Shown piece after piece: positions 45,636-55,080 of a DNA stretch of 64,000 nucleotides. The notes beneath the pieces are model-generated. The model saw only the letters and a program-made list of their open reading frames with translations, was not told the DNA's origin and searched no databases. The first letter of the stretch is position 1. The number at the start of each line of letters is the position of its first letter. The stretch lies in the NCBI GenBank assembly GCA_028571685.1, contig CM053146.1:20743431-20807430 (forward strand), read 5' to 3'. Origin of the DNA: Heterohyrax brucei. Lineage: Eukaryota > Chordata > Mammalia > Hyracoidea > Procaviidae. Both the position numbers and the translations under genes were made by a program.

Positions 45636-46001
45636 CTGTGGGAAATACACACAACATGTCTTGAACAAATAGGCAACAATGTCTTCCCAGCTGAAGTCAG
45701 CTTCAGGTCATCTTTACTAATGGTTATGGGTATAAGGAAGAAAATTTTGGTTATGATGGCATTTTGTTTTTTACTTAACTCTCCTCTACCTCAGATTTTT
45801 GTTGTTGTTGTTGTTGCTGTTTTTATTAACCTAAGCATTTATGAAAAGAAAAGTTAAGGCACTAGTTTGCAGTCATTAAGCTCAGTTACAGAGCTCTGCT
45901 AAGAATCGTTTTGTTATTAAGGAAAACCAAGAACCTGACGGTCCACTTTAGACTGTCCTCTCAAAGGATAACCAAAAGAAGGACAAAAGTCATGAACTTA
46001 C

Positions 46002-46043
46002 TGGCACAATCCACCGGGGTGTGATCACGGATGTTGAAGATAC
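46002..46043 (-). CDS. Small 42-base coding exon of unidentified gene
   Basis: Minus-strand micro-exon between acceptor atttttgtag (46044 up) and consensus donor gtaagttc (46001 down). In the frame set by its neighbours it encodes VSSTSVITPRWIVP, 14 codons, phase 0 at both ends. Skipping it would keep the reading frame. A second frame is also open (IFNIRDHTPVDCA) but does not join in phase with the next exon. The exon lies 366 bases upstream of the 128-base exon. It may be regulated as a cassette exon; that is inference. Confidence 0.55.
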
Positions 46044-46183
46044 CTACAAAAATTTACAGATGTATTTACTTTAGAGAAGACTAATTATTTTCATAATTAT
46101 ATTCACAATATTTTCTAGTATCATGAAATACCTGATGAATGGAAATTCAAATCCCACTTTTCTGTGACCAGCTAAATAAAAAA

Positions 46184-46232
46184 CAAACCTGTTGTTGTGG
46201 AGTCAATTCTGACTCATAACGACCATCTGAGT
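46184..46232 (-). mobile_element. SINE tail fragment
   Basis: Only the tail remains: cctgttgttgtggagtcaat and tctgactcataacgacc. Confidence 0.6.
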
Positions 46233-46279
46233 AGAGATATCAAAATCAATTTATTATCAATTGTTTTCCTCTGTTCCAC

Positions 46280-46735
46280 TTTCATTTTGACACCAGCTGA
46301 ACATGTAACACTTCTTCCTCTGGAGCCAGGGCAGAGTGAGGGAACTGTCCCTGGAATTCACAGAGGTCATCAAGGGAGCTCTGTCCTGGGAATTCAGGGA
46401 AGTCATCTTATCCAATGATCAGACCTCACATTAGCTGAAAACAGCCTGGTATGTGTCCCCACAGGCATTTAACTATAAAACCATAAATAACTTCTGCACC
46501 AGCCAACTCCTACCTCCTTATCAGAGCTTTCCGCTATGAAACCATAAACAACTTTTGTATAAAGTCACCCCTCACTTCTTCATTGGAACTTTTCAAGTAC
46601 AAAAACTGTCACCCCCAGCTACTGTGTGGGTGGAACCATATCTTGGTTCAGACCCCCACTTTCTTTTCAAATAAACTTCACTGGACCCTCGGACTGGGGT
46701 GTCACTGCCCGTTTGAAGCCACTCTATTCACAACA
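46280..46735 (+). mobile_element. Probable ERV LTR, class I-like
   Basis: Repeated motif ctat(a/g)aaaccataaa(t/c)aac occurs at 46472 and 46532. An aaataaacttcactggaccc polyadenylation region precedes an end at ttcacaaca. The start is not defined and no target duplication was found. Confidence 0.45.
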
Positions 46736-46934
46736 CAGAAATCAAGTTAAAGGGCTCAGTCCTCCAGGCTGCAAAGTCCACCCAAGACCTCAGACGCCAG
46801 CCTTGAGCTTGGGAGTCCTCCCTTCTGGCCTGCTGGTGACAAATATGGGGTCTTCCCTCTACCCCCTCAGACGCCAGCCATAAGCAGAGGTCCATCGGCC
46901 TCTGTCACTTCTGACCTGCTGGCTCCTAATATTG

Positions 46935-47620
46935 AGGGGGTTTGATAATTCACAAGAACAACTCACAGAACTTAAAGAAAACAGAATCTTATTGCAGCAA
47001 AAATGATACATGTGAAGAGACACAAAAGGCAAGGTCTGAGAGGGTTCCCAATAAAGAACTACATGTCCCAAAGAGGGACTGCATTCCCCAACATCCACCA
47101 ATGTCTTTCACTAACCAGCTTTTACTGGGGGCCTAATTATGTGGACAGGGGCTTGGTGGCATAATGATTAACCATAATGTCAACAGTTTAAATTCACCAG
47201 CCACTCCTTGGAAACCGTAGGGGGTAGTTCTACTCTGTTCTATAGAATCTCTATAAGTGGAATCAACTAGATGACAGTGGGCTTGGTTTTTTTTTAATTA
47301 TGTGGATAGGAAGGATTGAACCATGCTGGTATCAGTCACTGGTCTCTCTGGCCCAGCAAGCCCCAACCTGAATTACTTCATTAGCACTCACAGGTGTGGT
47401 CTAGTGGCTTCAACAACCTTGGCATTTCCAAGGTTAAGCCTCAGAAATCAAGCACAAAGACCAAATTCTTTGAGGAAAGTTAATTTTAAAGCCCACACAC
47501 AGTAAGAGGGAAAGCAATTCTTCATGGCCTCCCTTACATAAGCTGACATGAACTTCTGAATTCAAGATTTTTTTCTATGACTCAGTAGCTACATCTTCCT
47601 GTCTTAAGAACTGTCATAGT
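46935..47620 (-). mobile_element. Probable ERV LTR, degraded, with SINE
   Basis: Text tttgataattcacaagaaca with actcacagaacttaaagaa resembles a class I ERV LTR group read on the minus strand. The SINE at 47150-47295 is inserted with a clear target duplication. Confidence 0.4.
47150..47295 (+). mobile_element. AfroSINE-type SINE with 15-bp duplication
   Basis: Flanked by aattatgtgga(c/t)agg at 47135-47149 and 47296-47310, 14 of 15 identical. Head gcttggtggcataatgatta, tail followed by a T-run. Confidence 0.9.
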
Positions 47621-47624
47621 TTTA

Positions 47625-48660
47625 AGACTCTCTTAAAAAATTTGCTGTTCCAAGCAAGGGCAGATTATCCAACAGGCAAAGTAAGCTTGGTGCTTTACCA
47701 GATCCATCACAGTGAACAATTTCACATTTTTATCACATCAAAGATTCAGCTGCTAGGTATGGCTGTCATCTCTCTCTGACTCAACCCATAGCACCTTCCT
47801 ACAGCATCAGAGCCTGTTTTAAACTTACAATCCCGGACAGGAATGGATTACCAGTAAGCAAGGTAAAAGATAGGCTTCCTTGTGCTTACTTCCCAACCTG
47901 TAGTGAACCATTTTACATGGATTTCACATCGTTGTTGTGCTGAAACCTGTAGTGAGCACCCAGAAAGTTTTGGGGGTTGAGAGGAAAATACATAACTAGA
48001 AGTCTTGGGGTCACTAATAAGTTTCATTTAATTAAACCACACATTCACTATTAAACAGGCGGGCAGGGACATGCTAGCACCAGGACACAAAAGCACTTCC
48101 TTACATTACCTAAGAACTTTTATCTATATTTACATTAGTTAGGAACTTTCACTTACACTAGTTTAGACCCACACAGGTTCAACGGAGTCCCACAGGGACT
48201 GCTAGGTGAACCTTAACATCATCACCTACACTTCCCTAAAAGCAGGTTTCACTCAAGAAATTTGGTGACTGGCTGTGTTCTCACCATTTACATAGCATGA
48301 GTGTCTGAAGTTACGATTTTTTGATGCCAGGTGTCTCAGAGGTGGAGCTTACAGGGAAAAAACAGGAAGCTCAAGCACCAACAGTCACAGTCAGTCAAAC
48401 CAGGCCATTCAGCCAGCAGGACAGTGAAAAGAGGTCTTGGAGGTAGATCCATTGACAAGGACAGCACAGGGGGCTCAGGCAACTAATGGAAAACAGTCAC
48501 AGCCCCTCAAACTAGGCCTTTGAGGGTGAAGCGGATGACATATCAGGCTCAGTCACAACAAAGCAGCAGCCCAAGGTCTTAGGATCAGGTCACATCACAA
48601 CAGCAGACTGGTGGGCAGAGACCCCAGGAGGGCACTGCATGCCCCAGGCCTTCAGAGATA
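47625..48660. other. Unassigned, repeat-like DNA
   Basis: An imperfect direct repeat (about 47645-47740 and 47835-47930) shares the order ggcagatta/ggattac, caaagtaagc/aaggtaaaag, and cagtgaac/agtgaacc followed by attttcacat-like text. The section from 48060 to 48660 has several cagtcacag blocks. It may be ERV-derived; family unknown. Confidence 0.35.
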
Positions 48661-48954
48661 CAAGCTGTTCGCTTGACTTTGGTTGTTATCAGCCAGTCTG
48701 TTAAGTCTTACCTGCGGGTACCTCAAGTTGTAATGTCTTTCTGGTTGGTTATTTTCTTCATCACTTCTCTGACCATCTGCTGCCACGTCCATCTGGCAGT
48801 TGTTTTTCTCACTTTCACTTCTTCACCACAACTTCTCATTTTATCACTATCTTACATTTAACTCAAGCCCAGCCATTTTGTGTTTTAATAGTTTATAGGC
48901 AATTTCAACTTATGCTTATGACAAGACTTCACTTTACTACACATTCTATTTTAA

Positions 48955-48982
48955 TACACACACACACACACACACACACACA
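48955..48982 (+). repeat. (CA)n microsatellite
   Basis: Fourteen uninterrupted AC/CA units. Confidence 0.95.
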
Positions 48983-49095
48983 TAGTCTCATTTCAGAACC
49001 CATGTGAATGGCTGGTGAATTTTAACAGCAATAAAACACCCATGTTGCTCCTGAGTCACAGGGCCTCTATTACATTCTTTTATTATTATAATAGC

Positions 49096-49790
49096 TGTCA
49101 TGGATTGAACTCTGTCTCCCCAAAAATGTGCATAGCAATTTGGCTAGACCATGATTCCTGCTACTGTGTGATGCTCCTGTGTGTTGTAAATCCTGCCTCT
49201 ACAGTGGTAATGAGGGAGGATGTGCTGTGGTTGTGTTAGTGAGGCAGGACTCACTCTACAAGAGTGTACTGTGCCTTGGGGCAATCTCCTAGGGTACCAA
49301 AAAAAGAAGCTAGTGGAAAGATTTGGAGACCTCATACCATCTAGAAAGGAACAGTGCTGGGAGCAGTGTCTCCTGTAGATCTGGGGTCCCTGTGCTTCAG
49401 AAGCTCCCAGTCCAGGGCAAGACTGATGACATGGACCTTCCTCCAGAGCCAAAAGAGAGACTTCCCCTGGAGATGATGCCTGGAATTGCGCTTTCACATA
49501 TATATACATATATATTTTTTTTTGGTGAGAAAATGAATGCCTCTTTGTCAAAGCTGAAGTAGGCAGTCAGGCCTAACTCCATTTCTTTACCTGTTTTTCT
49601 TAAAATTCCTGGTTTCCTAGTACTAACTGCCCCATGAAAATATACATGCCAGCATGTAATAAACCTCTTAGGCATTTACTTTAACCATCTCAGTACTGAC
49701 TTTTGCAGTCGGTGGCCTAAACCTGTGTTTTACAATAACAAAGCCACCTGTTTGTGGTATTTCTATTATAGCAGTACGAGATCATTAAGA
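49096..49790 (+). mobile_element. MaLR-type LTR with internal insertion
   Basis: Starts tgtcatggattgaactctg and carries catggaccttcctccagagc near 49430. About 240 bases (49497-49735) interrupt it. It then resumes with caaagccacctgtttgtgg. The inserted part holds a tgtaataaacctcttaggc block shared with 44380. Confidence 0.7.
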
Positions 49791-49829
49791 GAACAGCTGT
49801 TTTTTGAGCACTCCTTGTATACCAGATAC

Positions 49830-51190
49830 TTTGTACTCACTTTTTTTTTTAGTTTCTCATTAAAAAATTTATATACTCTTTGTTTTGTGACATTGCTTTC
49901 AATCTCTACGCTATGTCAGCCCTCCCCCCTTTCCCTTTACACGCTGGCTTCCCCATGTCCATCTGCCCAGTTATCCTGTCCCTTCCTGTTGCCCACATGG
50001 CATTACATTATTTGACTGAAGGACGATGCATGATCCTCACACGTGTCTCTGTTTGCTTTATAGGCGTGTCTTATCCTTGACTGAAAGGTAGACTTCAGGA
50101 AAGGTTTCAGTTCTGAGGTAGCAGGGTGTCCAATGGCCACAGTCTCAGGGGTTCTTCCAGTCTCAGACTAGTAAGCCTGGTCTTCTTTTTGCAAATTTGG
50201 TATTTTTTTCTACCTTCTTCTCACACTCTGTCCAGAACCCTCTATAGTGGTTGTACTATTTTACATTCCCTGTAGCAGGGTATAAAGCTCCAAATTTCCC
50301 ACCCACTCTCCAATATTTGTTATTTTCTAGTTCTTATGGAAACCCTGGTAGTGCAGTGATTCAGTGCTACAGCTGCTAATCAAAAGGGAAGCACTTCTAA
50401 TCTACCACGTGCTCCTTGAAAACTCTATGGGGCAGTTCTACTGTGTCCTATAGGTTCGCTATTGGAACTGACTTGATGGCAATGGGTTTAGTTTTTGTTC
50501 TTTCGGTGGGGTGAGATGGTATCTCATTGCAGTTTTGATTTGCATTTCTCCAGTGTCCAATGACTGCCAGAATTTCCTCATGTGTCTGTTAGCTGCCTTA
50601 ATGTTTTCTTTGGTAAAGTGTCTGTTCATATCCTTTATCTATATTTAAATTATTTGTCTTTTTCTTTGAGATGTTAAGTAGTCTACGGATTTTACAAATT
50701 AGACCCTTATCACATATGTCATAGCCCAAACTGTTTTTCCAATCTGTAGGTTCTAATCACTCTTTCGGTGTGGTCTTTTGATGAGTATAAGTGTTTAGTT
50801 TTTAAGAGCCTCCACTTACCTAGTTTCTCTTCTGGTACTTATATTTTGTTGGCTATGGTTTATGTTCTGTTTATGCCAGGCATTAGGACCCAAGGCATTG
50901 GTCGCTACTTCTTCTATGATCTTTATCATTCCAGGTTTTATATTTAGACACTTGATCCATTTTAAGTCAGTTTTTCTGCATGGTGTAAGGTATGGGTCTT
51001 GTTTCATTTTTTTACAATGAATATCCAGTTTTGCCACCACCATTTTTCTAGAAAGACTATCATTTCCTGACTAAATGAACTTTGGTCATATGTCAAAGAT
51101 CAGATGATCATACGTGCACGGGTTCACATCTGGGTTCTTGATTCTGTTCACTGGTCTATGTGTCTGTTGTAGCTGTGTTGATGGCAGAGA
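49830..51190 (-). mobile_element. L1 3' UTR and ORF2 end, old
   Basis: Begins at a T-run (49838-49850) and reads as the reverse complement of an L1: ggtgagatggtatctcattg (50511), ttggtaaagtgtctgttcat and cttgattctgttcactggtc (51138). A SINE is inserted at 50338-50497. It stops about 40 bases before the donor of the candidate exon at 51228. Confidence 0.75.
50338..50497 (+). mobile_element. AfroSINE-type SINE
   Basis: Head gaaaccctggtagtgcagtg, middle ctctatggggcagttctac, tail ggttcgctattggaactgac. Short duplication gttctt on both sides. Confidence 0.88.
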
Positions 51191-51227
51191 TAAGAATTAC
51201 ACTCTTTTTCTTGTATAATATACTCAC

Positions 51228-51346
51228 CTTTTCTTTCTTTTTTTCTGGCTTGGCTCTTTTAAACTTCAGCAAGAAAGTTTGCAATTGATCAGTGTCCCTC
51301 ACAGCAATGTGAAACACAACAGACAACATCCCGTTGGTTAAGTAAA
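51228..51346 (-). CDS. Candidate upstream coding exon of unidentified gene
   Basis: On the minus strand an open frame ends AKPEKKKEK at a consensus donor (AAAG/gtgagta, 51228/51227). It ends on a codon boundary, which fits the 46002-46043 exon. The frame contains MLSVVFHIAVRDTDQLQTFL and LKFKRA, a hydrophobic stretch followed by a very basic end. The acceptor is uncertain. A tttgag at 51347 gives 119 bases; a gctgtgag at 51298 gives 70 bases with the same frame. Caution: the flanking DNA on both sides is L1 of the same strand with nearly contiguous breakpoints, so this may be inserted sequence rather than an old exon. Confidence 0.4.
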
Positions 51347-51589
51347 CTCAAAGGATGAGACTTACATCCTGCTCTACTCTTACCACCCACCTGTAGCTAC
51401 TTTCAAGGCTAGCTACCCAGAACTATGACAAGAGACTTGAATAATCAGTGAATGGCTCCATTCCATAATGAGTCCTGCCTAGGAACTAAAGAGCGCATGC
51501 CAACGAACTACAACATTGAACATACATCATAAAAATATACAGCCAGACCCAATATGAGAGTGAAGAGTCTGACCGAATTTCTGTACCAA

Positions 51590-51835
51590 GTTTCAGCCTG
51601 TCCCTTTTAAATATGCATGCTATTTCCTAGGAATTTAATGAATATGTGTAACTCCCTGTTTCCTACTAAGTATGAAATCTCTCATAGCCCTTTGTTCGGT
51701 GAGGCTGACTTTGGATGAATCTGTCCCCTCTGTCTCCTTGTGTACCAGTGCATGATAAAAGCCTCCTGCTTCTCATCTCACCCTGGCTGTTTCTGCGCAG
51801 AAGGTGACTTCAACTCCACATAAGTCTGAAATAAT
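51590..51835 (+). mobile_element. Possible ERV LTR 3' part
   Basis: Text tgcatgataaaagcctcctg followed by cttctcatctcaccctgg resembles an LTR polyadenylation/U5 region. No edges or target duplication found. Confidence 0.35.
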
Positions 51836-52569
51836 AGTGTGACTACTGTGGCTGTACAGTAGGTTCTGAGATCATGTAGCGTGGGTTCTCCTACTTTGTT
51901 CTTTTTCTTCAGTAATGTTTTGCCTATGCTTCATTATGAAGTTGATTTGTTTTTTCATCTCATTAAAGAATCTGGATCAGTAGTGCACTGTATCTGCAGA
52001 TTACTTTAAGCAAAACTCACATTTTCACAATGTTGAGCCTTCCTATCCATGAGCATGGTATGTATTTCCATTTATGTAGATCTCTTTTGGTTTCTTTCAT
52101 GTATCAAGTTACATTTATTCTTAAGTATTTTTTTTGTTTGTTTTTAGGGTCTATAGTGTCAACAGAAGGTGAAATCAACTCAGTGGCCACAGGTTTACTT
52201 TTTGGTTTTACACATGGCATCACTTTCCTGATTTCCTTTTTGAATTTCTCTTTGTTGATGTGTAAGAATCTAATTGTTTTTTTATATGTTGATCTTGTAC
52301 CCTTATATTCTGCTGAATCTTATTTCCAGTACTTCTGTGGAATTCTTAGCATTCTCTATGGAATCACATCATCTCAGAATAATGACAGTCTCAGTTCTTT
52401 TCAATCAGATGCCCTTTACTTCTTTTTCTTGACTTATTGCTGAAGTTAGGACTTACAGCACAATCTTTTAAAAAACAGTGATAAAGAACATTCTTGTCTT
52501 GTTTCCATTCTCATGAGGAATGCTTTCAACCTTCAGTAAAGAACAGGATTGGTTGTTGGTTTTGTATAA

Positions 52570-53255
52570 CCAAACCCAAACCAAACCCACTGCCTTTTAG
52601 TTGATTCTAACTTGTAGAGATTCTTCCATACATGTTTTAGTCAGCTACTGCTGCTCTAACAGAATTACCACAAAGCGGATGACTTTAACAAAAGAAAGTT
52701 TATTCTTACATAGTCCAGTAGGTTAGAAGTCCAAATTCAGGATGTCAGCTGCAGGGGAGGGCTATCCCCTTGTCGGCTCTGGGAGAAAGTCCAGTATTGC
52801 ATCAGTCTTTGTCCAGGTTGCATCTTGGCACAGGAACCTCAGGTCTGAAGGATGTCCTTTTCTCCTGGTGCTACTTTCTTGATGGTATGAGGTTCCCAAA
52901 TCTCTGCTTGCTTCCCTTTGATCTTTTGTAGAATGAAGGCATTAAGGGTGGTGCAAGCCATAATCCAGGGTAACTCCCTTTACAGTAGAGCAGGGAGGTG
53001 ATCCTGTGAAGGAATTTACAATTCCACCCTAATTCTCTAAAATACAGCATAGGAAAACCACGAAATGGAGGACAATCATAAAATACGAGAATCACGACAC
53101 ATGGCTACACATATTTTTCAGCGGACACAATTCAATCCATGACAATAGAACAGAGCAGAATTGCTCCACAGAATTTCTAAGGAATGGATGGTCAACTCAA
53201 ACCACCAAATCACTTGCTTAGCAGCAGAGATTTTAATCACCGTGCCACTAGGGCA
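52570..53255 (-). mobile_element. AfroSINE-type SINE split by a MaLR LTR
   Basis: Tail part at 52570-52632 (ccaaaccaaacccactgcc). Remainder at 53145-53255 (cagagcagaattgctccaca to caccgtgccactagggc). The MaLR LTR lies between. Confidence 0.75.
52633..53144 (-). mobile_element. MaLR-type solo LTR inside a SINE
   Basis: A 512-bp copy, low edge tgttttagtcagctactgc, high edge aattcaatccatgaca. Flanks ATACA (52628-52632) and ATAGA (53145-53149) match 4 of 5. Confidence 0.88.
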
Positions 53256-53900
53256 GATGCCCTTCAGTGTGCTTAAGAATTTCCCCTGTACTCCTATTTT
53301 ATTGACAAGTTTTATGAGGATGAGTGTTGGGCTTTGTCAAATACCTTTTCTGCTTCAAATGAGATGATCATGTGATTCATTGTCACATTTATTTGGTAGA
53401 TTACATTTATTGATTTTCTAATGTTGAACCATTCTTGCATAACTGGTATGATGCTGTATATTTATTGGCTACAATTTTGTTGAGAATCATGCACCTATAT
53501 TCATGATAGATACTGTTCTGTAATTTTCGTTTCTTGTGTTGTCTTTGTCTGATATTGGTACTGGGGTTATACTGGCTTCATTGGATGAATTTGGGTGTAC
53601 TCTTTCCTCTTCTATGCTCCAAAATAACTTAAATAGTACTGATATGAGTTCTCCTCTGAATGTTTGGTAGAATTCTCCAAAGAAACCATTCAGGCCAGGG
53701 TGCTGTTATTGTTGTTGGGAGTTATTAGCTTTTCAGTCTCTTTTCTTGTTATGGGTCTGTTCAGAGTATCTATCTTAGTATGGGTTAGTTTAGATAGATT
53801 GTGTGTTCTAGAAATTTGCTTGTTTAGTATAGGTTCTTTCATTGTATTCTTGTTACGATCCTTCTTATTTCAGTTGCATTATGTTGTAATGTCCCCCAGC

Positions 53901-55080
53901 TAATTTATTTTTTTATTGTACTTTAGATAAAGGTTTACAAAACAAACTAGTTTCTCATTTAACAGTACACATATTGTTTTAATGACATCGGTTAGCAACC
54001 CCCTAACAGGCTGATGCACTCCCTTCTCAACTCTAGTTCCCTATCACCAGTTTTCCTGTCCTCTCTTGTCTTTGTCCCTGGGCTGGCATGCCACTTTATT
54101 CTCTTTTTGTTTTACGGGCCTGTCCAATCTCTGGCTGAAGAGAAAACCTTAGGAATGACTTCATTACTGAATTGAAAGAGTGGCCAGGGGCCAGATTCTC
54201 AGTGTTTCTCTAGTCTGTCAGGCCAGCCAGTCTTTTTTTTTTGCTAGAATTTTTTCTACATTTTTCTCTGGCTCTCTCTGGGCCTTCTGTTGTAACCTCT
54301 GTCAGAGCAGTTAGTGATGGTAGTCACACATCATCTAGTAGTGCTCGATTCAGTCAGGTGGAGGCTGGTGAAAATGTGGTCCATTAGTCCTTTGGATTAA
54401 TTTTTCCCTTGTTTCTATAATTTTCTTCATCTTTCCTTACTCCCAAACGGGTAAGACCAGTGGAGTATCCTACATGGCTACTCACAGACTTTGAAGACCC
54501 CCAAAGCTACTTACAAAGTAGAATGTAGAACATTTTCTTTATAAACTATGTTATACCAATTGAGGTAGATGTTTCCCAAGACCATGGTCTCTGCAGCCCT
54601 CAGACCAGCAATTTGGCCCAACAGGGAGTCTGGATGTACCTACAGAACTTTCATGATCTTGTACAAGTGGTGCTGGCTTCCCCAGTAGCACGTACTGTCA
54701 TATCCTTCATCAAAGTCACCACTTATGTACTCTTTAGTATTCTTCCATCCCCCCTGTCTCCCTTCCTGGTAACCATCAAAGATTGTTTCTTTTCACTTGT
54801 AAGCCTTTTTATGAGTTTTTACAGTAGTGATCTCATAAAATATTTGCCTTTTATGATTCACTTATTCCACTCAGCATAATGCTCTCCAGTTTCCTCCATG
54901 TTATGAGATGATATCTAGTTTTGACAGCACTGTTTGTATTAAAGATTGTATTTTATCTATTTGATGGACTTTGTGTCTTTTTCAAAGGTCAGGCAATCAC
55001 AGTGGATGGATTTACATCTGAGTTCTCTATTCTGTTTCACTGGTCATGTATCTGTCATTGTACCAGTACCTGGCAGCTTT
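53901..55080 (-). mobile_element. L1 3' end, second subfamily
   Basis: Starts at a T/A-rich tail (53903-53920). The 3' UTR is about 950 bases and differs from that at 5330, followed by gattcacttattccactcagc and gtaccagtacctggcagc (ORF2 mid-region) after an internal deletion. Confidence 0.65.

Larger units (their letters stand above)
51836..53900 (-). mobile_element. L1 ORF2 fragment
   Basis: Resumes the minus-strand L1 with gactactgtggctgtacag (51842), gagcatggtatgtatttcc (52050) and gttccttcatt-type text, with reverse-transcriptase-region phrases such as gagatgatcatgtgattc (53361). Interrupted by the SINE/MaLR complex at 52570-53255. Confidence 0.7.

Noticed and set aside
48955-48982. CRISPR-like or tandem array
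   Set aside because: It is a simple dinucleotide microsatellite; no spaced repeats exist in the window.
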